A DNA stretch of 64,000 nucleotides from a bacterium (GCA_021372535.1 JAJFUH010000234.1:1-64000); one strand, 5' to 3'; numbered from the stretch's first letter, positions 18,487 through 28,773 are shown. The notes: generated by a model not told the origin, from the sequence alone. Numbers and translations: made by a program.

Positions 18487-18811
18487 ATGTTTTTGTTTCC
18501 TTTCTGTTATAATCGCTCAATATTTTATTACCACAAAGCCACAAAGGCACAAAAGAAAAACCGCAGTGAAATCATGACGATTCACGGTAATCCCGCCATA
18601 CATTTCGTATACCCGGATACCGTCCCATGCCATAATAGTCAAGACGGCGGTGGTTCGCAAGCACTTATTATACCGTCAGGAGACCGGAAATGACCGCCCG
18701 ATGACCAAATGAACAATCAGAATTGCGTTGCATCCTGATAGGGTTTGTTCTATTCTATTAACTTGGCAGTTCCCAAGAATTTTTAACCATTTTTTATATC
18801 CTGGAGGAGTT
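18487..18811. other. Divergent intergenic region, no gene seen
   Basis: This lies between divergent genes. It has a CCACAAAGCCACAAAGGCAC stretch near 18533, like the CCACAAAGACACAAA at 10610 and, reversed, GTGACTTTGTGG near 428. This is a short dispersed motif. Promoters for both flanks should be here, but I cannot place them with confidence. Confidence 0.55.
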
Positions 18812-21800
18812 ATGAAACGGATTTTATTACTGCTGCTTATCCTGTTTTCTCCTGCTGTCTACGCCGGGGAAATCGGCCCGGTGACATACCACCTTGCGTT
18901 TGAATCCCTCGATTTCACTGCCGACGACTGGATCGCACAGACCGGCCTGAAAACCATCGGAGACCGGAAATGGGAGCTCATCGGAGGAAAGTTCGGGAAG
19001 GCGCTCTTTATCGGCGCGGTTCCCCTCAAGTACGACAACGACAACATGAGCGGCCTCGACCTCGACATGGTGACCGCGGTCATTTTCAACGTGGGCTTTT
19101 CCGGAAGCAAGGGCAGGGGTTATGACGAACCCTTTATCTGGGGCGCGGGCAAGCTTCATCCGGCTTCCGGCGCGGTGTCGTTCTGGGTGCAGGGAACATC
19201 GAAGCCGGAGAGCGAGGACACCCGCACGGTACTCTTCGAGCAGACCACCTCCGGCTGGGGACGAAAGGAACGTCAGCTCATCGAGGTGGAGCTCTACCGT
19301 GACCGCACCATATCGGCATATGTAGAGGATGCACGGTATGTCCAGCATATGGTGAAGACAAAGCCGGTGTGGAACGATAAATCGTGGAACCACGTGGTGT
19401 TCATGTGGGACAGGTCATCCGGTGTTTCCCTCTGGGTGAACGGAAAGGAAGCCGCATCGACGATGGGGACAGACGCGTGGTGGGAAAACCAGCGCCCCGG
19501 CCTCTTTCACATGCCCATGTCCAGGGCCGCATACGATGAATTCTATATTTTCAACCGTCCCCTCACGGGAAAGGAAATATCGGCGCTCATCAGGAACAAC
19601 GCCCCTCCGGTGGCATCGTCGGAACAGTCTAAACTGAGTGCCGACAGTGCCCGCCGCCTCAGGAAGGCATTCATCGCCGATTCTTCGATGCTACCCGCGG
19701 TGCAGAAATCATCCGGCGACAAAGCGCTCGTTTTCACCGAAATCACCCCGGAACGTATCCACGACGAGGGCATTCAGGGCTGGTGGATTTCCGACGGCCG
19801 TTATGAGATGGCGTGGCCGCACGAGTACAGCGTGTTCACCATCATCCCCGGCGATGTGGATTTTCATGCCGAAAAGGCCGATATCCTTCCGCCTCCGTGC
19901 GCCGATGTCAATTACATAACGATCGAGGGCAATCTCGACGATTTGACGGTCATCAAAGGCGACCGCAGCGGGAATTTCCCCTCGACACCTCACATCAGGG
20001 TGCCGAAAACCGATGCGTTCTTCTTCGGCGCTTTAAGCGACGGGCTCGGGAACTCGGAGCTCCGTATTCCATTCACCAAATCGTACGGCGCTCCGCCGGG
20101 GTTCGAGGATGGCGGCGGTGTGCTCAGGCTGCCTGAGTCGGGCGATCTCAGAATTCACGAGGTCGGCCTCTTCAATGTCGCCGAAAAATCCTGTCCCCGC
20201 GAAGCCGGCGACCGGATGCTGTATATGAATGCCGCTCCGATAATCCTCAACGACACGAGATATCCCGCAGCCCTTGGTGCGCTCCTTCCGGCTCAGGGCA
20301 GGACCGCGCTGGCGCTGACGGTGGTGCCTTCCGATACTGAAAACCCGGCTGTGGAGCTCCAGCCCATGACACGGATCAACTTCATGAGCGAGCCCGCTGT
20401 GGGGAAAGCGGCTTACAACACCGTAATCCTCGATATATATGTCACCTCGCCTGTCGAGGATAACGTGCTCGCCGTCCGGCTTCTCGATCCCGCGGTTCCC
20501 TCGCACACGTGGACTCATGCGGAGATGAAGCTCCGGGGCTTCACTGGCGCGCCGGGCAGGCTCCGCGTTGCGCTGACGTTCGATCCCATGTTTCTCGTCG
20601 AGGGCGACCGGATATGGATCGAGCTGCTCGCGACCGAGGGCCTTTCAATCGAGGTGAGCGCCAAAGACCGGAACTCCGGGGTAATTCTCCGTCCCGTTAT
20701 CGACTGGGCGGCCGCCGAGCCGGTTTATGCGCTCAAGACCCTGAGGCCGACCATTCTGACTTACGGGCGCAGTTTCGAATATATCCCCTGGCAGTGGGAC
20801 AAACGTATGCCGGATGTGGACGCCCCCGTGACATTCGGCGGCATGTACGACATGGCATACCCATGGCAGGCGGTGCACAAGGTCAACCGCGGCGACCGTA
20901 TCGCCAACATCTACCGTGCATACACCATGCTGAGGGCAGACAAAACGCTCGAGTATCCCTTCGGCAGGTATTCCGCCGATATCGACAAAATCCCGGACAA
21001 GGCATTCACCGCCCCGGAGAACGCTCCCGACTGGGCGGTGTATTTCCGCGAATATCAGACCTTCCGCAACCGCATCGTCACCTGGTGGCGTCATCACCAG
21101 CGGACGGACGGTCAGGCGGGCGGCGGATGGAACGACGACACCCTCATTTTCTCGCGGACGTTCGGGGACATGCAACTCGATTCGAACGAGGACGCGCTCA
21201 TTCTCTACAACACCGTGTTCGACGGGTTCGACAGGACAAATTACTTCAAGGACGGGTACTGCCGTATCTTTCCCATCGACCGTCTCCACAACGGCGATTT
21301 CGTTCGCGAGCGTTACAAATCCCTCATCTACAACCTCGGCGACCCCCGGAGCGCGGTCTGGGCGATGGAAGAGGCATGGCACTGGGGTAAACCGGACAAA
21401 ACGCCCATGAATTACGGCGACGGCAGGGGATTCCTCTTCGGAAAGGATGTCCTCGAATGGTACTGGGGCAGACGGAGGATCGACACACCGTACAAGCTCG
21501 AAAATCCCGAAAAACTCATCGCCGAGCTCCGCAAGGCGGCGGTCGGCAACAACGACACCACGCTCTGGCGTTTCACCGAGTCATGGAACCATACCGACGA
21601 CCAGTCTTCGTACGGCACGAACATCATGCAGGATGTACTGCTCGGCGGATGGGGCGTGAACGACCGTTCCCGCCGTGAAGAATCCAATATCGACATCACC
21701 GTGGGCGTCGGCTGGCTGGAGGGCGGAGGACCCGAAACAGCCCGTCTCGTCGAGTACTCCGGCAATGACGGTCTCAGAGTGAACATGTACTCGTTTGCGG

Positions 21801-22336
21801 ATTTTCCCCACACGGTTGTGGCACGGCTGTTCCGGCTCGATCCGGGAGTCTATGCGCTCTCCCTCAAGGCAGACGAGGACGGCGACGGCACCTATGAAGG
21901 AAAGATTTTAGACCGGACAATGGAACTTAAACGTTTCGACAGGCTCGCGTTTACCCTTCCCCCGCAGATTCCGGTAAAGCTCGAAATCACCCAGGTCAAA
22001 GCCTCCCCGCTGCCCGGAGACCTGCCCGATCTGGCGGTCAGCAGCTACTTTATCCGTAAAGAAGGCGGCAATCTGACCGTAACCGTTCATAATATCGGCA
22101 GCGCGCCTTCCGGATCGTTCACTGTAGCGCTGTTCGGTCAGCAGGGCAGCGAAATCAAGCGTCTCAGCGTGGATTCGCTTCCCGGTTGCGAGGATTTTGT
22201 GCCAAAACAGGCGACAGTGACCTTTACCGGCATACCCGAGGGAAATAACTACCTCATCGTCGTAGACCGTGACAATGAAATAAAGGAAATACTGAAAGAG
22301 AACAATTCGGTGCTGTTTACGGTACCCGGGAAATAA
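18812..22336 (+). CDS. Large secreted protein with LamG-like and CARDB domains
   Basis: An 1174-residue exported protein. I start it at 18812, where GGAGGAGTT precedes ATG and MKRILLLLLILFSPAVYA is a signal peptide; the frame continues 28 codons upstream without a leader. Residues about 25-275 look like a concanavalin-A/LamG jelly roll ('GAVSFWVQGTSKPES', 'WNHVVFMWDRSSGVSLWVNG'). The centre (about 640-1000) is rich in Trp, Asp and Tyr, as in alpha-toroid sugar lyases, but I cannot assign a family. The last about 100 residues are a CARDB-type Ig domain (LPDLAVSSYFI, LTVTVHNIGSAPSGSFTVAL). It is followed after 19 bases by a second sugar-active protein and is likely in one transcript. Substrate binding to polysaccharide is inferred. 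Confidence 0.75.
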   Translation: MKRILLLLLILFSPAVYAGEIGPVTYHLAFESLDFTADDWIAQTGLKTIGDRKWELIGGKFGKALFIGAVPLKYDNDNMSGLDLDMVTAVIFNVGFSGSKGRGYDEPFIWGAGKLHPASGAVSFWVQGTSKPESEDTRTVLFEQTTSGWGRKERQLIEVELYRDRTISAYVEDARYVQHMVKTKPVWNDKSWNHVVFMWDRSSGVSLWVNGKEAASTMGTDAWWENQRPGLFHMPMSRAAYDEFYIFNRPLTGKEISALIRNNAPPVASSEQSKLSADSARRLRKAFIADSSMLPAVQKSSGDKALVFTEITPERIHDEGIQGWWISDGRYEMAWPHEYSVFTIIPGDVDFHAEKADILPPPCADVNYITIEGNLDDLTVIKGDRSGNFPSTPHIRVPKTDAFFFGALSDGLGNSELRIPFTKSYGAPPGFEDGGGVLRLPESGDLRIHEVGLFNVAEKSCPREAGDRMLYMNAAPIILNDTRYPAALGALLPAQGRTALALTVVPSDTENPAVELQPMTRINFMSEPAVGKAAYNTVILDIYVTSPVEDNVLAVRLLDPAVPSHTWTHAEMKLRGFTGAPGRLRVALTFDPMFLVEGDRIWIELLATEGLSIEVSAKDRNSGVILRPVIDWAAAEPVYALKTLRPTILTYGRSFEYIPWQWDKRMPDVDAPVTFGGMYDMAYPWQAVHKVNRGDRIANIYRAYTMLRADKTLEYPFGRYSADIDKIPDKAFTAPENAPDWAVYFREYQTFRNRIVTWWRHHQRTDGQAGGGWNDDTLIFSRTFGDMQLDSNEDALILYNTVFDGFDRTNYFKDGYCRIFPIDRLHNGDFVRERYKSLIYNLGDPRSAVWAMEEAWHWGKPDKTPMNYGDGRGFLFGKDVLEWYWGRRRIDTPYKLENPEKLIAELRKAAVGNNDTTLWRFTESWNHTDDQSSYGTNIMQDVLLGGWGVNDRSRREESNIDITVGVGWLEGGGPETARLVEYSGNDGLRVNMYSFADFPHTVVARLFRLDPGVYALSLKADEDGDGTYEGKILDRTMELKRFDRLAFTLPPQIPVKLEITQVKASPLPGDLPDLAVSSYFIRKEGGNLTVTVHNIGSAPSGSFTVALFGQQGSEIKRLSVDSLPGCEDFVPKQATVTFTGIPEGNNYLIVVDRDNEIKEILKENNSVLFTVPGK

Positions 22337-22355
22337 CATAGAGGGGAACGCTCAT

Positions 22356-24950
22356 ATGAAATATGCACATATCAGAACAATGACAGCAGCCTTTTTCGCG
22401 GGTTTGTACGTTGCGGTGACCTCTGCGGCCGCCGCCGTATCGGTACCTGTCACGGTGACCGAGCCATCGGGTGTGGCGCGCCCGAACGAAGGGATTCATT
22501 CCGGCATACCGATCAAAAAGGGCGAGGTGAAATCGACCGGCGAGCTCATACTGGTCGATGAGGCCGGGAAACCAGTCCCGGCGCAGTTCGAGACCCTGTC
22601 ACGATGGGATGACGGCTCTGTGCGGTGGGTGCTGCTCATTGTTAAAGAATCCATCGGCGCCGGGCAGACGAAATCCTATACGCTCAGAACGCTGAAAAAA
22701 AACGAATTGGCGCCTGAACACTCCGACCGTGTCTCGATCTCCGACGAAAACGATATATTCGCCGTGGACACGGGAAAGGTCAGATTCAGGATTCCCATCT
22801 ATTCGGGCTCGATCCTGTCGAACATCGAGCGCAGGGACGATTCGGGAAAGTGGGTCGTGGTTTCCTCAAAGGGTCTCGAAGCGGTGATCTGGCGGACAGG
22901 GATCAAGAAGTTCAAATCCCGCATCGAAAACTGTACGGTCGAAAGCGCAGGACCGCTCAGAGCGGTCATCAGAATCGAGGGGCATCACCTCCTCTGGGAT
23001 CATACCACGGACAGCTACGACCCCTCCGAACTCGCCACGTTCAAGTTCGTCGTGCGGGTGTTCTGTTACGCCGGATCGGACGAGATCAGGCTCCAGTACA
23101 CGTTCATCAACGACAACAGGGATAACAGAATCCGCCCGAGCGAGCGCTACCATGTGTATGCCATGGAGGAGCTTGCAGACTACAAGTGGGTGAACGGTCA
23201 CTGGGATGAACGTCCCCAGGGTATCAAGTTCAGGGAAGAGGAACTTCTCGAGGACGACTACGGGCAGGTGAATGTCAGGGACATCAGGCTCAGGCTTTCG
23301 CTCGACGACGAGTACACGGGCTACCGGTTCGGAGTCGCCGGGGGCTCGCCGGTCACGGGCGCAATCGACGGGCCGGTGGCGCTCGAACAGGTCGGGCCGG
23401 TGTATTCGTACGATGACTACTTCAAGGATATGCCTTATCCCCATATTCCGTTCAAGGCCATGGTTATCCACGGCAAGGGGCAGCCATCGAACGAATTCGA
23501 CAGGGCCGAGGGATCGGTGATCATGACCGGGAAGCAGTCGAGCCTCTTTTTTGGGAGCAAGTTCTTCTGGCAGTATCACCCGAAAATCTATGCGCTCGAT
23601 AAAAACGCACTCGAATTCCATGTCTGGAACAAACTCGAGGACATACCCGATCCCGAAATCGGATTCGCAAAAACCCATGAAATTACCATCCGATTCGGCG
23701 GGCCTTCGGCGTCATATGACACCGGAGCGCTCATGGCCGGGCTCAACCGGCCGCTCATGGCGGTTACAACGCCCGCACAGTACATGTCGTCCGGGGTGTT
23801 CGGCACATATCTTCCGGCGAATGTCGCCCTGTGGAAGGATACGGAAGAATACCTCCTCGCCTCGAACGGGAATTCCGAAAAAACGCGGGCCGGACAGAAC
23901 ATCTACGGAGTCCGTAACTACGGCGACCAGCCCGGCATACGGTATGTGCCCATCTATTACAACCACGAGTACGACACCCTGCTCGGCGCGACCCTTCAGT
24001 TTGCCCGGACGGGGAATCGTTCGTATTTCGACGAATCGGACATACTCGCCTGGCATTTCATGGATGTCGATGTGCTCCATGCCTCGAACAACCCGCTCAA
24101 CGAGAAGGGCCAGCACATGCATTTCACCGACCACGCGAAAGGCGAGACCCACGCCGGCCACGGGACGGTCGAAGGGCTCTGGTACTACTACATGCTCACC
24201 GGGGAGCCTCGGGCGAAGGATGTGGCGGTCGGCATAGCGGATTTCTTCGCCAAGATAGCGGCATGGAAGGATTTCCTCGATTTCCGTGACGACGAGGAGC
24301 GAACCATCGGCTGGGCGCTCAAGGCACTCGTTCCGAGCTACCGTGCGACCCTCAACCCGCGGTATAAACTCGCCGCCCAGATGATAGTCGAACAGGCCAT
24401 CGCCGGACAGAACCCCGATACCGGCAACTGGGATCACCCGCTCTACCCGAACGAGGACAAGCACCGCCCCGTCTGCGTCGGCGGAAAACCGTGGATGGTG
24501 GGCATCATCCTCCAGGGCATGAAACACTACGACCGCGAGTTCAACGACCCCCGGGTGAAACAGCTCATCCTCAAAGCCGCCGACTGGATGATCTGGAGCA
24601 ACTACGTCTACATGACATGCTCGGACATGAAGCCGGGCGAGACCGCTTCGGCGACCCATTTCGACGGCCTCACCTATGCATGGGAGATTTCGGGGAAACG
24701 GTACTATCTCGACGAGGCGCTCAAGGGCTTCAACAGGTCGGTCGAGTCATGGAAAAAGGACAGGGCTGCGAGCTCCACGGTCAGCGGGAACAGCCTCGAG
24801 GGTGTCGCGAATGTCATGCGCATCATCGAGGAGCAGGGAACGAAGGTCTGGAAGGACGGCCAGCCGGTGCTCGACCCGAAATCGGACGACACGGTGAAAG
24901 CAATGAGGGCAAACCCGAAATTCAAGGCAAAACCCCAGAAACGGTACTGA
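22356..24950 (+). CDS. Secreted PcRGLX/YetA-like protein (rhamnogalacturonan exolyase-related)
   Basis: An 864-residue exported protein with a signal peptide to about residue 27 (AAAA-V) and GAGGGGA before the ATG. The N-terminal part matches the RIFT-barrel of PcRGLX/YetA proteins: 'SGIPIKKGEVKSTGELILVDEAG', 'VPAQFETLSRWDDGSVRWVLL'. The rest is a helical (alpha/alpha) region with His- and Trp-rich segments (HMHFTDHAKGETHAGHGTVEG, 'WDHPLYPNEDKHRPVC'). The fungal PcRGLX removes unsaturated disaccharides from rhamnogalacturonan, and YetA is its uncharacterised bacterial counterpart. So pectin-like side-chain degradation is a reasonable guess, not a demonstrated activity. It is paired with the LamG/CARDB gene and closed by a terminator at 25122. 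Confidence 0.8.
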   Translation: MKYAHIRTMTAAFFAGLYVAVTSAAAAVSVPVTVTEPSGVARPNEGIHSGIPIKKGEVKSTGELILVDEAGKPVPAQFETLSRWDDGSVRWVLLIVKESIGAGQTKSYTLRTLKKNELAPEHSDRVSISDENDIFAVDTGKVRFRIPIYSGSILSNIERRDDSGKWVVVSSKGLEAVIWRTGIKKFKSRIENCTVESAGPLRAVIRIEGHHLLWDHTTDSYDPSELATFKFVVRVFCYAGSDEIRLQYTFINDNRDNRIRPSERYHVYAMEELADYKWVNGHWDERPQGIKFREEELLEDDYGQVNVRDIRLRLSLDDEYTGYRFGVAGGSPVTGAIDGPVALEQVGPVYSYDDYFKDMPYPHIPFKAMVIHGKGQPSNEFDRAEGSVIMTGKQSSLFFGSKFFWQYHPKIYALDKNALEFHVWNKLEDIPDPEIGFAKTHEITIRFGGPSASYDTGALMAGLNRPLMAVTTPAQYMSSGVFGTYLPANVALWKDTEEYLLASNGNSEKTRAGQNIYGVRNYGDQPGIRYVPIYYNHEYDTLLGATLQFARTGNRSYFDESDILAWHFMDVDVLHASNNPLNEKGQHMHFTDHAKGETHAGHGTVEGLWYYYMLTGEPRAKDVAVGIADFFAKIAAWKDFLDFRDDEERTIGWALKALVPSYRATLNPRYKLAAQMIVEQAIAGQNPDTGNWDHPLYPNEDKHRPVCVGGKPWMVGIILQGMKHYDREFNDPRVKQLILKAADWMIWSNYVYMTCSDMKPGETASATHFDGLTYAWEISGKRYYLDEALKGFNRSVESWKKDRAASSTVSGNSLEGVANVMRIIEEQGTKVWKDGQPVLDPKSDDTVKAMRANPKFKAKPQKRY

Positions 24951-24985
24951 GAAATGTTGCATTCGAAAAGGCGACATAGTGATTA

Positions 24986-25056
24986 TAGAAGATGCTGAAA
25001 CCAGTTCAGCATGACGGCGCTCATATCGCCCTGAATTTATTTCAGTGTCTATTATA
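24986..25056. repeat. Palindromic interspersed repeat (CTGAAAC..GTTCAG type), copy 2
   Basis: GATGCTGAAACCAGTTCAGCATGACG and CCTGAATTTATTTCAGTGTCTAT echo the two palindromes at 9412-9492. Both sites lie just beyond the 3' ends or between genes. Confidence 0.65.
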
Positions 25057-25121
25057 ACATTTTATTTCTTCACTGAACGCAACGTGGTATGAGAAAACCA
25101 GATATTTCAGGGAACAGCAAA

Positions 25122-25152
25122 CGGAGCCGGTTACTCCGCCGGCTCCGTTTTT
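25122..25152 (+). terminator. Rho-independent terminator
   Basis: CGGAGCCGG (25122-25130) pairs perfectly with CCGGCTCCG (25139-25147) over an 8-base loop, followed by TTTTT. It is well placed to end the two-gene plus-strand transcript and possibly to block the opposing cyclase gene as well. Confidence 0.85.
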
Positions 25153-25195
25153 GTCAGTATCATGATTGATATGGTAAAAGCATTATATCGTGCCC

Positions 25196-27136
25196 TCACT
25201 TTTCCGGCAGACCGAGTCTTTTCAGCAGAGCCTTGTAGCGGGAGTCGGAGCGGAGCGGCGCAAATTCAGGATAACAATTCATAAAGAGCAATAAGGCATC
25301 ATGGTTGTCTGCGGCTTCTTCCAGACATTTGAATGCATTGTCATAGTCGTGTAATCCTGAGTAAACCATTGCAAAGGACGATGGGCTCACTTTTTTATTG
25401 CTCTTCACCAGTTCTTTCATCTCCCGTATTATCTCCAAAGCCTTGTCAGTCTCGCCGGAAATTGCATATGCATAACCGATAAGCGAATAACTTCGGGAGT
25501 ATAATTCGGAAGTATCCCTGTATTTATAAAGCATATCAAGAGCTTCTCCATATCTGCCCTGACAATAATAAATTCTCCCCATCATCCAGTAATAAGCTTC
25601 AACATCGGGGAATAATTTTTGAAATTTACTGCTGTATTCGAAGGCCTCGTCATATCGTTCAAGAATTATACAGGTACTGATCAATGCACCATATGAAAAC
25701 GGTGAAATCGGATCCAGTTCGAGAGCGAGCCTGATTTCGGTGAGCGCTTCATCCACTCTGCCGGTTATTATAAGAAGATCACGGTAGTAATGATGAGTCC
25801 GGGCAAACCCGGGTTTGATTTCGAGCGCTTTGAGCAGTAACTTCTCGGCTCCGGGCCAGTCCCAGTCATAATAGATTTTCGAAAAAGCCAGCTCCGCGTG
25901 CGCTTCGGTAAGTGTGTCGTCAATCGCCAGGGCTTTTTGTGCGGCTTCTTTCGCTCTCGTATATGCCTCATCAGGTGAAATGCCGGTCAGATCTGAAAAA
26001 TATCCCATCCGGTTATATGAAAGGGCAACACCGGCATAGGCAAGGACAAAATCCGGATCCATGGCAATCGCCTGCTCGAACAACTCGATTTCCTTCATTC
26101 CTTTTTCGTTTTCAAAATAGTGCATGCCAAGCAGATAAAGATCGTATGCCTTCAGGTTTTCCGTGTAATGCTTTTGCAGCGCTGTCTTTTCCGCACTGAG
26201 CAGTTTTCCCTTAAGCGCCCCTGTTATCGCCAGTGATATCTCATCCTGAATGGCAAAAACATCTTCCATATCACGGTCATACCGCTCGGACCAGAGATGA
26301 TAACCGTCGGCAACATTGATAAGCTGTGCAGTTATACGCAGCCTGTCTCCCGCTTTACGAACGCTGCCTTCGAGCACCGTTTCAACATTGAGTTTCCTGC
26401 CGACCTCACGGATGTCCGGGTGCTGGCCCTTGAAAGCAAACGTCGAGTTTCGTGCCACAACAAGTAAACCCTCAACATGCGCCAGGGCATTGATGATCTC
26501 TTCCGCCATACCATCGCAAAAATATTCCTGATCCGGGTCGGCGCTCATATTCGTGAACGGCAGCACAGCGATGGAAGGCCTGATTTTTGGCGCGGTGGAT
26601 TCCACTGCTGATGAAGGTTTACTCATGGACGAGGTTGAATCGCCTCTGGACAGAGCATAGATTTTAACCGGATAACCCACATTCTTGAGCGTTTTTTCCC
26701 CGAGGAACGCAACCTGAAGAACCGGCTTGTTTCGTATGTCATAGTACACACGGTCGGATATGCATATTCCCCCCGGCTCGGCAAGCTGCTCGATGCGCGA
26801 AGCCACATTGACCCCGTCGCCGAACACATCGCCTTCCTCGACTACGACATCGCCGATGTGGATACCGATGCGCAGCTTGAAATCCGGCTCATCCCTGAGC
26901 GTGTTCTGTATCTCGAGGGCGCAGTTCACCGCATCGACCACACTGCCGAAGCTCGACAGGGTGCCGTCGCCCATCTCCTTGAGCCATTCGCCGTTGAACT
27001 GTGAGACGAGGAGCTTGATGACATCACGGTTCTTCTGGAGAATGCGGAGGGCGTTCTCTTCGTCCTTCGACATCAGGGCGGTATACCCCGCGATGTCGGT
27101 GAACATGATAGCGGCTAATTTACGGTGCTTTTCCAT
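25196..27136 (-). CDS. Class III adenylate cyclase with TolB/FlgO-like and TPR domains
   Basis: A 646-residue protein. The N-terminal class III cyclase domain (about 5-165) makes cAMP from ATP. The key residues are all visible: metal Asp14 in FTDIAGYTAL, substrate Lys and second metal Asp in EWLKEMGDG, Asp in GDVFGDG and transition-state Asn/Arg in VNVASRIE. A middle region (about 185-310) resembles the TolB N-terminal/FlgO-like domain (PSIAVLPFTNMSADPDQEYFCDG), and the C-terminus carries about 8 TPR-type helices (ALAIDDTLTEAHAELAFSKI). I start it at 27136 (GGAG 7 bases upstream); 27163 would add nine residues without merit. No membrane segment. A frameshifted copy of its N-terminus lies 1.7 kb away. 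Confidence 0.9.
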   Translation of the reverse strand: MEKHRKLAAIMFTDIAGYTALMSKDEENALRILQKNRDVIKLLVSQFNGEWLKEMGDGTLSSFGSVVDAVNCALEIQNTLRDEPDFKLRIGIHIGDVVVEEGDVFGDGVNVASRIEQLAEPGGICISDRVYYDIRNKPVLQVAFLGEKTLKNVGYPVKIYALSRGDSTSSMSKPSSAVESTAPKIRPSIAVLPFTNMSADPDQEYFCDGMAEEIINALAHVEGLLVVARNSTFAFKGQHPDIREVGRKLNVETVLEGSVRKAGDRLRITAQLINVADGYHLWSERYDRDMEDVFAIQDEISLAITGALKGKLLSAEKTALQKHYTENLKAYDLYLLGMHYFENEKGMKEIELFEQAIAMDPDFVLAYAGVALSYNRMGYFSDLTGISPDEAYTRAKEAAQKALAIDDTLTEAHAELAFSKIYYDWDWPGAEKLLLKALEIKPGFARTHHYYRDLLIITGRVDEALTEIRLALELDPISPFSYGALISTCIILERYDEAFEYSSKFQKLFPDVEAYYWMMGRIYYCQGRYGEALDMLYKYRDTSELYSRSYSLIGYAYAISGETDKALEIIREMKELVKSNKKVSPSSFAMVYSGLHDYDNAFKCLEEAADNHDALLLFMNCYPEFAPLRSDSRYKALLKRLGLPEK

Positions 27137-27287
27137 GGGAGGCTCCATGAGTGACCATTTCATTGCAACGTAGTATGAACAGTATGAAAAATCAAGGCGA
27201 AAAATGGAAACAGGTCATGAGAATTGAAGCGAATATCGAAATGAACTACCCCGGAGTAACCTCCGGGTTTCGATGTAAGCTCCTCAC

Positions 27288-28292
27288 TCAGCCGTAGACT
27301 TTCACTCCCACCTTTGCCGCCATTTTTCTCAAAAATCCCGCGGCCTCGATCAACTGATCCTCCGGGACATGTTCCGGGTGGATTGTCCGGGGCCATTTCA
27401 TCCTGCTTAACCGCACCAGATAGGTTTCATAGTCCAGAACGCCTCTGCCGCTGCATACCTCACGTAAAATAACAGTCTGCTCGTCCGGCACGATATAGCT
27501 GTCTTTGGAGTGGCTGCCCAGTATCTTTTCACCGAGCAGATCGAAGCATTCATTGAGGAGTTCCGTGGAATGGTAGTACGTATCGAGAGACATCATGTTG
27601 ACCGGATCGAGATTCACCGCGCAGCGCGGGTCACCCACATCGTCCATGAGCCGTTTATGGTCTTTGGGACGGCCGATGTTCGTTGTAATCTGTGCTTCTA
27701 TGCCGAGTGCGGCTTTCATGCCGGCGGTATCTTTGAGAACCTGTTTGACACCTTCGACTGTCATTTTCCATGTTGCTGCAGACCAGTTGTCCGGATGAAC
27801 GTTGATATACGAGTTGGGATCGCAGCACCCCGTACAGGTGCCGACCATCGGGCAGCCGATTTTGTCTGCGGCTTCGATACATCTGGCAAGTACGGCAAGT
27901 TCTTTCTGACGTCTCGATGCATCAGGATGAATGATATGTCTGTATCCGGTAACTTCGAAAAAAACCACATCATGTTCCTTGAGCGCCGTGCGGAGCTCTC
28001 TCAATTCGGAATCGCTTGCCGAAAGCCAGCGATCACTACTGGTTGCAAAACCGGTATATCCTCTCTTCTTCATTTCAATAACAGATTCCGTCAGGCTTTT
28101 ATCTTTCAATTCCCTGAAACCACCCCCTATTCTGATGGGAGTATTCCCGGGTTTCAGATCGCGTACCAGATTCAGATCAGGCCCCAGCTCCGGCAGCGCA
28201 TGAGCCTTTTGTGGCGACAATGAACCCCACAGTGCTGCCGTTGTTGCCACACCTGCGGCCACTGCTTTACGTCGTGTAATTTTTGATGCCAT
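27288..28292 (-). CDS. Tat-exported sugar phosphate isomerase/epimerase-like TIM barrel
   Basis: A 334-residue protein with a Tat-type leader (TRRKAVAAGVATTAALWGS, cleaved near AHA-L). The body is a xylose-isomerase-like TIM barrel (AP endonuclease family 2 type): 'GTCTGCCDPNSYINVHP', 'ALGIEAQITTNIG', 'CAVNLDPVNM', 'GSHSKDSY' and the C-terminal 'GVLDYETYLVRLSRM'. These supply the Glu/Asp/His metal-binding residues typical of the family. Such exported members usually act on free sugars. The leader indicates that it folds in the cytoplasm, probably with its metal. Confidence 0.85.
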   Translation of the reverse strand: MASKITRRKAVAAGVATTAALWGSLSPQKAHALPELGPDLNLVRDLKPGNTPIRIGGGFRELKDKSLTESVIEMKKRGYTGFATSSDRWLSASDSELRELRTALKEHDVVFFEVTGYRHIIHPDASRRQKELAVLARCIEAADKIGCPMVGTCTGCCDPNSYINVHPDNWSAATWKMTVEGVKQVLKDTAGMKAALGIEAQITTNIGRPKDHKRLMDDVGDPRCAVNLDPVNMMSLDTYYHSTELLNECFDLLGEKILGSHSKDSYIVPDEQTVILREVCSGRGVLDYETYLVRLSRMKWPRTIHPEHVPEDQLIEAAGFLRKMAAKVGVKVYG

Positions 28293-28368
28293 TTCCTGCC
28301 TCCCTCATATCATGTTCTTTATTGACTCAAGCTCATGTAGTCTCTGTCTAATTGATTTCGTTAAGGAT

Positions 28369-28773
28369 TCACTTTATGGTACGCAGCCGTTTCACCCACA
28401 GCCATCCTGTTCCGCAGCCAATAAAATAGTACGGAAAGTCAGACCACGCAAATGAAGACCCTATTATTGCCTGCCCGATGAAAAAGCTTCTTATCCACTC
28501 CAGAACCGGATGATGCCATAACTGCAGAAACTCCAATAAACATGTCATAATCAGTACAATGATAGCTATAATCCACGGCTTGATTGTATCACTGAATAAG
28601 GAGATCAGAACACACCAGAATATCTCGTAGAATACACCGTTTATCGAATTATTCACCCAGTCTTCTGCCGGCCCTGAATAGAACTTACAGAATAAACCGA
28701 TTGCTGCCGTTATCAGTAATGAACCAATTGTCCACTTCTGTCCTGACCGGAGTCTGAAATCCGAACTTAACAT
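28369..28773 (-). CDS. DUF2809 membrane protein
   Basis: About 134 residues, hydrophobic, with 4-5 membrane segments and the DUF2809 C-terminal pattern (TCLLEFLQLWHHPVLEWIR, 'IGSSFAWSDFPYYFIGCGTGW'). The open frame extends upstream to 28911, but that part overlaps a decayed cyclase sequence, so I place the start at the ATG at 28773. No strong ribosome site is seen; the ATGs at 28806 and 28812 are alternatives. Function of the family is unknown. Its promoter must lie within or beyond the pseudogene, so it may be a partly silenced gene. Confidence 0.7.
   Translation of the reverse strand: MLSSDFRLRSGQKWTIGSLLITAAIGLFCKFYSGPAEDWVNNSINGVFYEIFWCVLISLFSDTIKPWIIAIIVLIMTCLLEFLQLWHHPVLEWIRSFFIGQAIIGSSFAWSDFPYYFIGCGTGWLWVKRLRTIK

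Larger units (their letters stand above)
24951..25195. other. Convergent intergenic spacer with repeat and terminator
   Basis: No gene is seen. It holds a second copy of the CTGAAAC/GTTCAG palindromic repeat (24986-25056) and a plus-strand terminator. Confidence 0.6.
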
